A stretch of 42,167 nucleotides of DNA from an uncultured Sphingomonas sp. (GCF_902806285.1 NZ_CADCWA010000168.1:1-42167); one strand, 5' to 3'; counted from the first letter of the stretch, positions 1 to 11,014 are shown. Made by a program: numbers and translations. The notes: generated by a model not told the origin, from the letters alone.

Positions 1-2
1 TT

Positions 3-620
3 TGCTTCAAACTCGAGCGAGATCATCCGCTGCCGCTGGCCGGGGTCGACGAGGCCGGCTGCGCGCCGCTGGCAGGGCCGGTGGTCGCCGCAGCGGTGGT
101 GCTGGACCGCGATCGATTCCCGCGGGGCATCGACGACAGCAAGAAGCTGGACCTCCAAACGCGCGAGGCAATCTATGCCAAGCTGCAGCAGCAGGCCCGC
201 TTCGGCGTCGGCATCTGCACGGTCGAGGAAATCGACTCGCTCAATATCTACTGGGCGCGGATGCTGGCCATGATCCGTGCGGTGGATGCGCTCGGCTTCG
301 AGCCGGCGATGGTGATGGTCGACGGCAACCGCTGCCCCAAGTGGGAGCGGGTCAGCGTCGCGGTGGTTGCGGGCGATGCCAAATGCCGCTCGATCGCCGC
401 CGCCTCCATCGTCGCCAAGGTCACCCGTGACCGGATGATGGCGGAATATGCCGAGACGCACCCAGGCTATGGCTGGGAAAGCAATCGCGGCTATCCCACG
501 CCTGACCATCGGCGGGCATTGCGCGAACTCGGGCCGACGCCGCTCCATCGGCGCAGCTTCGGGCTGGTCCGCGAGGTGCTCGCCGCGGCCGCCCAGCCGA
601 TGCTGTTTGCGGCGGAGTAG
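3..620 (+). CDS. rnhB: Ribonuclease HII, 5' end outside the window
   Basis: RNase HII cuts the RNA strand of RNA-DNA hybrids and starts removal of misincorporated ribonucleotides. The reading frame is open from the window edge. It begins with the family signature AGVDEAGCAPLAGPVVAAAV, which holds the first catalytic Asp-Glu pair. The later block AAASIVAKVTRDRMM and the C-terminal pattern GYPTPDHRRALRELGPTPLHRRSF are also typical. About 205 residues are visible, close to full length, so only a few N-terminal residues are missing. The usual GRGPLAGPV reads GCAPLAGPV here. The gene lies 196 bp ahead of ccrM, a neighbourhood known from other alphaproteobacteria. Confidence 0.95.
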   Translation, partial: CFKLERDHPLPLAGVDEAGCAPLAGPVVAAAVVLDRDRFPRGIDDSKKLDLQTREAIYAKLQQQARFGVGICTVEEIDSLNIYWARMLAMIRAVDALGFEPAMVMVDGNRCPKWERVSVAVVAGDAKCRSIAAASIVAKVTRDRMMAEYAETHPGYGWESNRGYPTPDHRRALRELGPTPLHRRSFGLVREVLAAAAQPMLFAAE

Positions 621-635
621 CGAAAGCGAGCAGCC

Positions 636-3025
<2,390 letters not shown>

Positions 3026-3029
<4 letters not shown>

Positions 3030-3772
3030 AGAAGATAACCGCCGTCGCTGACGAACACGGAGCCGGTCACGTTGCCGCAGCTTTCGTTCGACAGCAGAAA
3101 GGCGATCTGCCGGGCGATTTCCTCGGGCTTGTTGAAGCGGCCGAGCGGCGTGCCCTGCGCGGCGATCTCGCGAAACGCGGCGTCGCGCCCGACTTCGGCG
3201 GCCCGCCTGTCGAACTCCGGACTTTCCCACATCGGCGTTTCCACCCCGCCCGGCGCGATGACGTTGACCCGGATGCCGCGCAGTGCGCTCTCCTTGGCGG
3301 CCACCCGGGCGAGCTGGAGCAGCCCTGCCTTGGACGCGGCGTAGGCGCCGATGCCCTGTTCCGCCTTGAAGCTTGCGGCGGACGCGACGCACACGATCGA
3401 GCCGCCGTCGCCCATCGCCCGAAGCGCCGCCTGCAGGCTGAGGAACGCGCCGTCGAGGTTGGTCGCCATGACCTTTCGCCAATCCTCGAACGACAGGTCG
3501 GTGATCCGGCCGGTCCCGGCCACTCCCGCGTTGACCACTGCACCGTCCAGCTCGGGCAGCTCCACATCTGCCCAGAACGCGGGATCGCCGACATCTCCGG
3601 CCAGGGCGGAGGTGGCGCAAGGAACGTCAAGCTCGTCGAGCGCGGCCGAGTGGCGATCCGCCAGGATCAGCCGAGTCGCTCCGACCTCCGCCAGATGGCA
3701 AGCAGTCGCCAGTCCGATGCCGGAGCCAGCACCGGTGATCAGGATGGCGCCACAGCGCGGGAGTTCCTGCAT
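3026..3772 (-). CDS. Short-chain dehydrogenase/reductase (SDR)
   Basis: A classical SDR of 248 residues. The nucleotide-binding motif TGAGSGIG sits at residues 14-21, the structural VNAGVAG near 87, the catalytic Ser in CVASAASF and the Tyr/Lys pair in YAASKAG. The C-terminal VFVSDGGYLL is also typical. LILADRH places an acidic residue at the end of the second strand, which often means NAD preference. The substrate cannot be read from sequence. It is transcribed towards folP and the two stop codons share CTAG. No co-directional partner is adjacent, so it is probably a single-gene unit with its promoter in 3773-3878. Confidence 0.9.
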
Positions 3773-3878
3773 GACTTGCCTTTCAGGTGGAGCGCTCAGC
3801 TCGAGTGAGCGGCGGCGTTAGGAGATCGTTATCGTTTGCCCATTAACAACCAACGGCGTCCGGGTCCGGAGAGCCGCA

Positions 3879-4277
3879 ATGAAACAGCTTGTCTACATCA
3901 GCACGTCCCGCAGCGAAGTTCCCAGCCTCACCGAGGTCGAAAGCATCCTCAGTGCATCGCGCCGCAACAACGCGCGTGACGGGCTTACCGGGCTGCTGAT
4001 CGTCGGCGGACGCCGCTTTCTTCAGGCGCTGGAAGGACCGGAAGCGCAGCTGTCGGCCGCTTACGCCCGGATCAAGCGCGACCCGCGCCACTTCGCCTTG
4101 GTCGAACTCAGCCGCAAGCCGATCACCAAGGCGAGCTTTCCCGACTGGGCCATGGGGTATGAGGCGGGGCGGGGCGATCTGGCCGAGCTGGTGTATCAGC
4201 TCACCTCCATGATCGACGAGCCCTCGCTGCAGGCCCAGCTCCGCGGCTTCGCCCAGCTGCACAGCAAGGCTGCCTGA
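3879..4277 (+). CDS. Single-domain BLUF blue-light sensor
   Basis: A 132-residue protein that is almost entirely a BLUF (FAD-binding blue-light) domain. The residues expected around the flavin are present: Tyr6 in LVYIS, Asn30-Asn31 in RRNNARDGLTG, Gln49 in FLQALEG, and Trp90 and Met92 in FPDWAMG. The last 35 residues are a short helical cap with no fused output domain, so it probably signals by binding a partner, as other stand-alone BLUF proteins do. GGAG lies about 9 nt before the ATG. No obvious partner is adjacent. The fold is clear; the output is unknown. Confidence 0.93.
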   Translation: MKQLVYISTSRSEVPSLTEVESILSASRRNNARDGLTGLLIVGGRRFLQALEGPEAQLSAAYARIKRDPRHFALVELSRKPITKASFPDWAMGYEAGRGDLAELVYQLTSMIDEPSLQAQLRGFAQLHSKAA

Positions 4278-4343
4278 CCGCCGCCTTTCTCCCACAGCAC
4301 CCATCTGCTATTGCCGCCTGGCTCGGCTCTGGGGAGAGCGGCC

Positions 4344-4514
4344 ATGGCTGAAGAGAATCGGGTCTATTTCGCGCGCCGAGCCGCAGAGGAGCAGTTGCGC
4401 GCGGAGCAGGCAGCCGACCCCGACGCGGCCGAAGCGCACCGCAAGCTGCAGCGCGCTTATGTTGAGCGGGCAAGTATCGGGGATCGCTGGCCCGAGCGGG
4501 AGATCGTGGGCTAG
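4344..4514 (+). CDS. Conserved small charged protein, 56 residues
   Basis: The ATG at 4344 follows GGGGAGAG with good spacing and gives 56 residues. The protein is helical and highly charged: EENRVYFARRAAEEQLRAEQ, then a segment rich in Ala, Glu and Arg with AHRKLQRAYVERA. Proteins of this look are common in sphingomonads and have no assigned function. There is no signal peptide or membrane segment. An upstream in-frame ATG at 4311 lacks a ribosome site and adds unlike sequence. The stop shares CTAG with the facing reductoisomerase gene. Confidence 0.7.
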   Translation: MAEENRVYFARRAAEEQLRAEQAADPDAAEAHRKLQRAYVERASIGDRWPEREIVG

Positions 4515-5476
4515 CGCCCGCCAAGCAATTGCTGACGCGCGGCTTCCAGCGCGCTGGTCCGCGCTCTGGCCCTTGCATGCCGCAGCCGCGGATAGTCGGC
4601 GGCCGCTTCCTCCCCCAGCGCTCGCGCGAAATCGCCAGCTTTGATCTCATGAAGGATGGTTTGCATGCGCCGCTGAGCGGCCTCATCCACCATCCGCCCG
4701 CCACCTAGCAGCGCCCCCAGTTCCGCGGTGTTGCTGATCGCCTCGGCCATGCCGGCGATGCCCCGCGCCTCGATCAGCTCGGCTAGGAGCTTCAATTCGG
4801 ACACGCATTCGAGATATGCCACCTCCGGCTTGTACCCCGCCGCGACCAGCGTCTCGAAGCCGGCCTGGAGCAGGGCGGGCACGCCGCCCCAGACCACCGC
4901 CTGCTCATTGAACAGGTCGGCGACGCATTCCTCCTCGAAGGTCGAAGCGATGATGCCGGCGCGGCCGCAGCCGATCGCGGAGGCGTAGGCCAGGGCGAGC
5001 GGCCAGGCGCCTCCGCTCGGATTTTGCGCGACCGCAGCCAAGGCGACCATCCCGCGGCCCGCCTGGTACAGGGAGCGGAGCGCGCTCCCTGGACCCTTGG
5101 GTGCGATCATGATGACGTCGAGGTCGGGCCGAGGCTTGATCAGCCCGAAGTGGATGGCGAGGCCGTGGCTGAAGCCGAGTGCCGCGCCTCCGACCAGCGC
5201 GGGTTCGATCCGATCATAAACCTCGGCGAGATGCTCGTCGGGCGCCAGGAGCATGACCAGGTCGGCCTCCGCTGCGGCTTCGGCCGGCGCCATGACGGCA
5301 AGGCCCGCCGATTGCGCGTCCGCGATCCCGGGGCTGCCTTCCCGCAGGCCGACCCGAACGGCAACCCCGCTCTCCCGCAGGTTGAGCGCCTGGGCGCGGC
5401 CCTGGTTGCCGAACCCGATGATCGCAACCGTCCGCCCCTGCAAGGGCGCGAGGTCGATGTCGGGATCGCGGATCAT
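4511..5476 (-). CDS. ilvC: Ketol-acid reductoisomerase, divergent class I
   Basis: Catalyses the NADPH- and Mg-dependent rearrangement and reduction of acetolactate in branched-chain amino-acid synthesis. The Rossmann motif is IIGFGNQGRAQALNLRESG. The catalytic set is present: His in FSHG, Lys in APKGPG, Asp and Glu in FEEECVADLFNEQAV, the two Glu in YLECVSELKL and Ser in ISNTAE. Length is 321 residues, and the usual N-terminal MKVYYDRDAD segment is reduced to MIRDPDIDLAPL. Several normally invariant positions differ (GYGSQGHAHA reads GFGNQGRAQA), so it may be a paralogue or a fast-evolving copy. It starts 10 nt after miaA and is probably co-transcribed. No ilvB or ilvN lies between, unlike the order I recall in related genomes. 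Confidence 0.88.
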   Translation of the reverse strand: MIRDPDIDLAPLQGRTVAIIGFGNQGRAQALNLRESGVAVRVGLREGSPGIADAQSAGLAVMAPAEAAAEADLVMLLAPDEHLAEVYDRIEPALVGGAALGFSHGLAIHFGLIKPRPDLDVIMIAPKGPGSALRSLYQAGRGMVALAAVAQNPSGGAWPLALAYASAIGCGRAGIIASTFEEECVADLFNEQAVVWGGVPALLQAGFETLVAAGYKPEVAYLECVSELKLLAELIEARGIAGMAEAISNTAELGALLGGGRMVDEAAQRRMQTILHEIKAGDFARALGEEAAADYPRLRHARARARTSALEAARQQLLGGR

Positions 5477-5486
5477 AGGGCCAGCG

Positions 5487-6419
5487 CTACCCTGCGGCGC
5501 CGAGCAGCGCCAGTGCGCGCTCCGCTACGTCCCGGCCGTCGAGCGGCTCGGGGAAGCGGGGCCACTCGGGCGGCGGCTGGTGCGCGAACCAGGTGTATTG
5601 CCGCTTCGCATAGTTGCGCGTCGCTTGGCAGCCGGCGGCGAGCGCCTCTTCGCGGCTCAGTTCGCCGGCCAGCAACGCCGCGATCTCCCGCACGCCGATC
5701 GCTCGCATGGCGGGAAGTGACGGGTCGAGGCCTCGTGCGAGCAGCAGCCGCACTTCGTCGACTGCTCCCTCCTCGATCATGGCCGTGAACCGCTCGTCGC
5801 AGCGGCGGTAAAGCCAGGGGCGCGGCGGCAGCAGGACAAGGGCTCGCAACTCCATGTCCGCGCCGATCCCACCCGAGCGTTTCGCTTGCCATTCCGCCAG
5901 CGGGCGGCCCGTGGACAGGACGACCTCCAGCGCCCGCGCGATCCGAGCGGCGTCCGTTGGCCTGAGACGCTCAGCACCCACCTCATCCCGCCGCTGAAGC
6001 TCCGCCAAATTCTCCTCGACGCCGCGCGCCCGCACCGCGGTCCGGATCGCGGGGTCGATCGGCGGCACGGGTGCGATTCCGTCGAGCAGGGTGCGGAGGT
6101 ACAGGCCGGTGCCGCCGACCAGGATCGGCAGCCTGGCTCCGGCTTGAGCCTGCCGGACCTCACCTCGCGCCGCTTCGGCCCAATCGGCTGCGGAGAAGGG
6201 CAGGGCAGCGTCGCGGAAGCCGAACAGCCGGTGTTCGGCCCGTGCGGTCTCGTCGGCGCCCGGCCGTGCGCTGAGGACGCGCAGGTCTGCATACACTTGG
6301 GCGCTGTCGGCGTTGATGATCACGCCGCCCGTGCGTTCCGCCAACTTCAGTGCAAGTGCCGACTTGCCGCCGGCCGTCGGACCGGCGATGACGGCAACAG
6401 GAGGACGCGACTTGATCAT
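5487..6419 (-). CDS. miaA: tRNA dimethylallyltransferase
   Basis: Adds a dimethylallyl group to A37 of tRNAs that read codons starting with U. The P-loop GPTAGGKS lies at residues 13-20, then [36 protein letters not shown], and the C-terminal [18 protein letters not shown] typical of MiaA. Length (310) is normal. Its ATG at 6417-6419 lies inside the 5' end of the opposite-strand serB gene if serB uses the TTG at 6412. The first codons of the two genes therefore overlap by 8 bp, and the serB ribosome-binding site lies within the miaA P-loop region. Confidence 0.96.
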   Translation of the reverse strand: MIKSRPPVAVIAGPTAGGKSALALKLAERTGGVIINADSAQVYADLRVLSARPGADETARAEHRLFGFRDAALPFSAADWAEAARGEVRQAQAGARLPILVGGTGLYLRTLLDGIAPVPPIDPAIRTAVRARGVEENLAELQRRDEVGAERLRPTDAARIARALEVVLSTGRPLAEWQAKRSGGIGADMELRALVLLPPRPWLYRRCDERFTAMIEEGAVDEVRLLLARGLDPSLPAMRAIGVREIAALLAGELSREEALAAGCQATRNYAKRQYTWFAHQPPPEWPRFPEPLDGRDVAERALALLGAAG

Positions 6420-7296
6420 TGCGACGCTGATAGCAGCCGGAAAGCTCGACCGGGACCGTATTCACCAGGCTGCCACCCTGCTGGAGGACGCCCGCCTGCG
6501 CCCCGGCGGGTGGAGCTGGCTGGACGAGGGCGACGCCGCCGACATCGAGATCGATGGCGGGGAAGTGAGCGCCATCCGCCGGCTGCTCGAAGGTGCGCTG
6601 CCGGACACCGACGTGGTCGTGCAGCCGGCGGACACGCGCGAGAAGAAGCTGCTGGTGGCGGACATGGACTCGACCATGATCGGGCAGGAATGCATCGACG
6701 AGCTCGCCGATTATGCCGGCATGAAGGAGGAAATCGCGGCCGTAACGGACGCGGCGATGCGCGGCGAGATCGAGTTCACCGAAGCTTTGCACCAGCGGGT
6801 GGCGACCCTCAACGGGCTTGGCGTGGGCTGCATCGAACGTTGCCGGACCGACCGCATCCGCGCCAATCCGGGCGCACGGACGCTGGTTCAGACGATGCGG
6901 GCGCGCGGCGCCGGCACGCTGCTGGTCACGGGCGGCTTCCACGACTTCGCCGACCCGATGGCGGCCGAGCTTGGCTTCAACGAGGTCCGGGCCAACTGGC
7001 TGGAGAGCATGCATGGCCACCTGACCGGGCGGGTGACAGGCGAGATCGTCGATGCCGACGCCAAGCGCCAAGCGCTGGTCGACCTGCGCAGCGAGTTGCA
7101 CCTGCCGCGCGAAGCGGTGCTGGCCGTCGGGGACGGAGCGAACGATGCGCCCACGATCGAGGAGGCCGGGTTGGGGGTCGCTTACCGGGGCAAGCCGAAG
7201 CTGAGGCAAGTGGCGGACGCGGTGATCGACCATAACGACCTGACCGCGCTGCTGTGGGCGCAGGGCATCCCGCGCCGCGAGTGGGCCGACGCCTAG
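6412..7296 (+). CDS. serB: Phosphoserine phosphatase
   Basis: HAD-family enzyme for the last step of serine synthesis. The nucleophile motif is [20 protein letters not shown], motif [14 protein letters not shown], and motif [24 protein letters not shown]. The N-terminal 80 residues form the small domain seen in alphaproteobacterial SerB. I chose a TTG start because AGGAGG lies 7 nt upstream (6399-6404). An ATG at 6388 is in frame but has no such site and would sit deeper in miaA. Length from the TTG is 294 residues. The gene ends in a CTAG shared with the facing SPOR gene. Confidence 0.95.
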   Translation: MIIATLIAAGKLDRDRIHQAATLLEDARLRPGGWSWLDEGDAADIEIDGGEVSAIRRLLEGALPDTDVVVQPADTREKKLLVADMDSTMIGQECIDELADYAGMKEEIAAVTDAAMRGEIEFTEALHQRVATLNGLGVGCIERCRTDRIRANPGARTLVQTMRARGAGTLLVTGGFHDFADPMAAELGFNEVRANWLESMHGHLTGRVTGEIVDADAKRQALVDLRSELHLPREAVLAVGDGANDAPTIEEAGLGVAYRGKPKLRQVADAVIDHNDLTALLWAQGIPRREWADA

Positions 7297-8030
7297 CGCA
7301 CCCGAACGGGTACGCACGCCTGCCGGCCCAGCGAGCGGCAGGCGGCGGTTGCCGCGGCAAGGGTCGGGTACGGACCGACCTGCAGCCGCAGCAGCGATCC
7401 GGCCGGAACATAGGCCGGGAGCTTGCCCGGTAGCCTGGGGGCAAGTCGCGCAAACAGGGCCTGACCCGCGCCGGGCTGGCGGAAAGCCCCGAGCTGGATG
7501 CGCCAGGAACCGGCTGACCGCGACGGCGGCAACGCGGCTGAGCGACGCTTGCCGGTACCTCCGCTAGCCATCATTCTGGGCTGAACCGACCCAGCGGACT
7601 CGGCGGCACCCCGCTCGGCCTCCGCCATGACCAGTTCCATTTCCGACTGCGTGGCTCGTGCTTGGCGCAGGCCTTGTGCGGCGGCGCGGCGCACCATTGC
7701 GTAGCCTGCGACCCGATCGGGCGCGACGCCATCGCCATTGAACATCGCGGTTCCATAGATCAGCAGCGCCCGCGGCTCCCCGGCCTGCGCAGCGCTCTTC
7801 AGCCAAGGCATGGCGCCCGTCCGGTCGCCTTCCCGGAACAGGAGAATGCCGAGAGCCGCCTGAGCGGGGGCGTAACCCTGGCGCGCCGCCCGTTCGTAGA
7901 GCGCGCGGGCGCGCACCGGCTGGCGCCGCTCCAGCCGTTCGGCTTGGCTGGTGAGCCCAACGGCACTGGTGGCGGACCCGCGAGGCTGGGCCGCCAGAGC
8001 CACGAGAAGTGGCAGCATCATTCCAAACAC
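7293..8030 (-). CDS. Exported Sel1-repeat/SPOR-domain protein
   Basis: 245 residues with a short hydrophobic N-terminus (MFGMMLPLLVALAAQ) that looks like a signal peptide. Two Sel1-type helical repeats follow (ARALYERAARQGYAPAQAAL and an AMFNGDGVAPDRVAGYAMVRRAAAQG-like unit, about residues 40-115). A basic, low-complexity linker leads to a C-terminal SPOR domain from about residue 170 (WRIQLGAFRQPGAG to the end). SPOR domains bind glycan strands lacking stem peptides and collect at division septa. It is divergently transcribed from the ParA operon across a 119-bp region, so the two are likely co-regulated. No enzymatic motif is visible. Confidence 0.85.
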   Translation of the reverse strand: MFGMMLPLLVALAAQPRGSATSAVGLTSQAERLERRQPVRARALYERAARQGYAPAQAALGILLFREGDRTGAMPWLKSAAQAGEPRALLIYGTAMFNGDGVAPDRVAGYAMVRRAAAQGLRQARATQSEMELVMAEAERGAAESAGSVQPRMMASGGTGKRRSAALPPSRSAGSWRIQLGAFRQPGAGQALFARLAPRLPGKLPAYVPAGSLLRLQVGPYPTLAAATAACRSLGRQACVPVRVR

Positions 8031-8149
8031 ATGCGCCCCCGGACTCGTTCGCCGACAGCCTAGAACAAGCCAGAGGCAACGTTAACCGGATTTTAGCTCC
8101 ACCGGGAGCATCTCACCGGTAACACGGCCAATCAGGCGAGGGGATCGGA
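8031..8149. promoter_or_regulatory. Divergent promoter region of the SPOR and ParA genes
   Basis: This 119-bp spacer separates two divergent start codons. It holds a GACTC (GANTC) site at 8042-8046 and a TTAACC hexamer at 8082-8087. Both match motifs used by the alphaproteobacterial cell-cycle regulators CcrM/GcrA and CtrA. GAGGGGAT shortly before 8150 serves as the ribosome site for parA. Control by these regulators is inferred from motif presence only. Confidence 0.4.
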
Positions 8150-8875
8150 ATGCGCGTTCTGGCTATGGCATCGCAGAAGGGAGGCTCGGGCAAGACCACG
8201 CTTTCCGGTCACTTGGCGGTGCAGGCGCAACTGGCGGGACACGGCCCGGTCTGCCTGATCGACATCGACCCGCAGGGCAGCCTTGCCGACTGGTGGAACG
8301 AGCGCGAGGCCGACATGCCGGCGTTCGCCCAGACCACCGTGGCCCGGCTGGCTTCCGACCTTGAGGTGCTGCGGCAGCAGGGTTTTCGGATGGCGGTAAT
8401 CGACACCCCGCCGGCCATCACCATGGCCATTCAGAGCGTCATCGCGGTGGCCGAGCTGATCGTCATCCCGACCCGGCCGAGCCCGCACGACCTGCGCGCG
8501 GTCGGCGCCACCGTCGACCTGTGCGACCGCGCGGGCAAGCCGCTGATCTTCGTGGTGAATGCCGCAACGCCCAAGGCCAAGATCACCAGCGAGGCCGCAG
8601 TGGCCTTGTCGCAGCATGGCACCGTCGCCCCCGTCACCGTCCATCACCGCACCGATTTCGCCGCCTCCATGATCGACGGCCGCACCGTGATGGAGGTCGA
8701 TCCCAAGGGCCGCTCCGCCCGCGAGGTGGTGGAATTGTGGGACTACATCAGCGAGCGGCTGGAGAAGAACTTCCGCCGCACCGTGTTCTCGGCGCCCGCC
8801 GCAGCCCCCGGTGTCGTCGGGGTCGCCGCTCCACGTCCGGTTGGCGGCTTCGGCCGCCGGGTCGTCGGCCAGTAA
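8150..8875 (+). CDS. ParA/MinD-family positioning ATPase
   Basis: 241 residues with the deviant Walker A motif KGGSGKTT at 10-17 (signature Lys10, catalytic Lys15), Walker A' as LIDIDPQGS around Asp38/Asp40, and Walker B as AVIDTPP with Asp85. ParA ATPases of this type dimerise on ATP, bind DNA non-specifically and move or space cargo. There is no N-terminal HTH, so it belongs with short orphan or type Ib ParAs rather than a P1-type ParA. The cargo adaptor is probably the RHH-like protein encoded next. The last 30 residues are Ala/Pro/Gly-rich and likely disordered. No parB or parS-like cluster is adjacent. Confidence 0.88.
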   Translation: MRVLAMASQKGGSGKTTLSGHLAVQAQLAGHGPVCLIDIDPQGSLADWWNEREADMPAFAQTTVARLASDLEVLRQQGFRMAVIDTPPAITMAIQSVIAVAELIVIPTRPSPHDLRAVGATVDLCDRAGKPLIFVVNAATPKAKITSEAAVALSQHGTVAPVTVHHRTDFAASMIDGRTVMEVDPKGRSAREVVELWDYISERLEKNFRRTVFSAPAAAPGVVGVAAPRPVGGFGRRVVGQ

Positions 8876-8891
8876 ACGGAAGGCTGCTTCA

Positions 8892-9647
8892 GTGACGAGC
8901 GAACCCAAGGCTTTCGCGTCCCTTTCCTCCGGGCTGCTCGCGCGCAAGGGGGCGGCGCGTCCGGCGATGCGGCCGCAGGGCTTCGGCCAGGCGGGGGCAA
9001 GCCTGGACGATCTGGGCTGGAACGACATGGGTCACGAGCCACAGCGCCCGCTGCTGACGCCCGTGCTTGCAGCGGACGAGTTCCCGTTGGGCGCAAACCA
9101 GCCTGCGCCCCTGTCCCGTACTCCGCTGGCAGGGTTGACGCCGGTCTCGCCGGTCCACGACCAGCAAGCGGAGATCGAGGAGCGCTTTGGCCAGCCGGAC
9201 GAAGCGGAAGAGCAGGCCGGCTCCACGCAGGCCCAGCCCGCGCAAGACGAAGACGAGACAAGCGAGTACGGTCAGGATTTCCGCGAGGACGATCAGCAGC
9301 CGCTCGAGCTCTCCGACCCATTGCCTGCCGCTTGGCCGGAACAGCCGGGGAGGGAAGCCGTGCCCACCGCGCCCGTGGTGGAGCAAGCGTTGACGCCCAC
9401 CGCGAAGCCCGCGCCGAAGCGCTCTCGCCAGCCGCGTTCCGATCAGGTCGCCAAGGACAAGGCGGCGTTCACGCTCCGTCTCGACCCCAGCCGCCACCTC
9501 AAGCTGCGCCTGGCCTGTGCGGTCAATGCCAAGTCGGCGCAGCAGCTGGTGACCAGGGCGCTCGACGCACTGCTGTCTTCGATGCCTGAAGTGGAAGCTA
9601 TGGCCAGCCAGGCGCCCGAACGGGGCAGCCGAAAGGGACAAGCATGA
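8892..9647 (+). CDS. Disordered protein with C-terminal RHH-like segment, likely ParA partner
   Basis: The GTG at 8892 follows GGAAGG by 8 nt and starts 16 nt after parA; it gives 251 residues. The first 170 or so are rich in Pro, Gln, Glu and Ala and probably disordered. After a basic stretch (APKRSRQPRSDQ) comes a compact segment, AAFTLRLDPSRHLKLRLA then SAQQLVTRALDALLSSMPEV. It has the strand-helix-helix pattern of ribbon-helix-helix DNA-binding proteins. ParA partners are often small RHH proteins or disordered proteins that stimulate the ATPase, so this is a good candidate adaptor. It overlaps the next gene by ATGA, implying coupled translation. Confidence 0.72.
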   Translation: MTSEPKAFASLSSGLLARKGAARPAMRPQGFGQAGASLDDLGWNDMGHEPQRPLLTPVLAADEFPLGANQPAPLSRTPLAGLTPVSPVHDQQAEIEERFGQPDEAEEQAGSTQAQPAQDEDETSEYGQDFREDDQQPLELSDPLPAAWPEQPGREAVPTAPVVEQALTPTAKPAPKRSRQPRSDQVAKDKAAFTLRLDPSRHLKLRLACAVNAKSAQQLVTRALDALLSSMPEVEAMASQAPERGSRKGQA

Positions 9648-11014
9648 CCAGCCTGCTGCGCGCCTCCACAGCCGTGTCCTCGCTGGCGATCGCCGGCCTG
9701 ATTGCCGGCTGCGCCGGTCCGCTGGGCCGAGGTTCGGAGCGGCAGGGTCTTGCCGCCGGCGCCAGGGGCGCAACCGTGGGTGCGGCAACCCGGGCCCACG
9801 TGGCGCTGGCTTCCGGTGACTACGGTTCCGCGGTGACCTGGGCGGAGCAAGCAGTTGGGAACAACCCCAAGGACGCGACCCTGCGGGGGCTGCTCGGCAA
9901 CGCTTACCTCGGGGCCGGCCGGTTCGCTTCTGCAGCCGCAACCTACCAGGATGCGCTGACCCTGGCACCCGGCCAATCCGCGGTGGCCCTGAAGCTGGTG
10001 CTTGCAGAAATCGCGCAAGGCAAGGACGGGTCCGCGATACAGCTGCTCGACCAGCTACGGGGCGCGGTCGATCCCGCGGACGTCGGGCTGGCGCTGGCGC
10101 TGGCGGGTCAGCCGGGCAACGCGGTCGCCCTGCTCGACGAAGCCGCCCGGCAGCCGGGCGCCGACGGGCGGACGCGGCAGAATCTGGCGCTTGCCCATGC
10201 CCTCGCGGGCGACTGGGAAATGGCGCGGGCGGTAGCCGGCCAGGATCTTCCTGCCGACCAGATCGACGCCCGGCTCCAGGGCTGGATGGCGCTCGCCAAG
10301 CCGCAGAGCCCGGCGGTGCAGGTGGCCTCGCTGCTTGGCGTGACCCCAGCCGCGACCGACCCTGGCCAGCCGGTACGGCTCGCCCTGGCGGAAACGCAGG
10401 TGCGGCTCGCGTCGGTCGCGCCCGTGCCGTCCGCCCCCGTACCGCCGATCGAACTGCCGGCCGAGCAGCCGGCGCTTGCCGCCACCGAGACCACCGTGAT
10501 GAACGACCCCGGCTTCGCAGCGGCGCCCGTGCCGGTGGAGCCGGTCGCGGTGGCTGCGGCGTCGGTGACCATCCCGCTTCCGGCGCCCGTGCCGGCGCCT
10601 GCTCCGGCCGAAGCGCCGATGCAGCTGGCGAACGTCGGCGGGGAACTTGATTCGATCCGCCGCGAGCCTGTGCGGCCCAGCGGCGCCTTGCCGAAGGTCG
10701 CGCAACTTCGCCGCAGCGCCGCCGCCCGCTTCGCCCGGAGCGGCGTGGTGGTGCAGCTCGGCGCCTACGGCTCGCGGGGGCGGGTGCAGGCTGCCTGGAG
10801 CATGGTCGTTCGCCGCCACGGTTCGCTGAGCCGCTACACTCCGGCGAGCGCGCGTTTCCAGAGCGCGGGGGGAACGGTTTACCGGCTGTCGCTCAAAGGC
10901 TTCGCCAGCGATGGGGAAGCCCGGAGCCTGTGCCAGCAACTGAAGCGGTCGGGGTCGGCCTGCTTCGTCCGCAACGTCGCAGGCGACACTCCGGTCCGCT
11001 TCGCAGCGCGCTAA
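9644..11014 (+). CDS. TPR/SPOR lipoprotein
   Basis: 456 residues. A lipoprotein signal ends in LIAGC with Cys23 as the lipidated residue. TPR-like repeats cover about residues 45-135 (ALASGDYGSAVTWAEQAVGN, then LGAGRFASAAATYQDALTLA) with weaker helical repeats to about 225. A Pro/Ala/Val-rich linker spans about 240-340, and a SPOR domain closes the protein (VVQLGAYGSRGRVQAAWSMV to CFVRNVAG). It probably sits in the outer membrane and reaches septal peptidoglycan. Translational coupling to the RHH-like gene and co-direction with parA argue for a shared task. It ends in a 4-nt overlap with pyrB. Confidence 0.85.
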   Translation: MTSLLRASTAVSSLAIAGLIAGCAGPLGRGSERQGLAAGARGATVGAATRAHVALASGDYGSAVTWAEQAVGNNPKDATLRGLLGNAYLGAGRFASAAATYQDALTLAPGQSAVALKLVLAEIAQGKDGSAIQLLDQLRGAVDPADVGLALALAGQPGNAVALLDEAARQPGADGRTRQNLALAHALAGDWEMARAVAGQDLPADQIDARLQGWMALAKPQSPAVQVASLLGVTPAATDPGQPVRLALAETQVRLASVAPVPSAPVPPIELPAEQPALAATETTVMNDPGFAAAPVPVEPVAVAAASVTIPLPAPVPAPAPAEAPMQLANVGGELDSIRREPVRPSGALPKVAQLRRSAAARFARSGVVVQLGAYGSRGRVQAAWSMVVRRHGSLSRYTPASARFQSAGGTVYRLSLKGFASDGEARSLCQQLKRSGSACFVRNVAGDTPVRFAAR

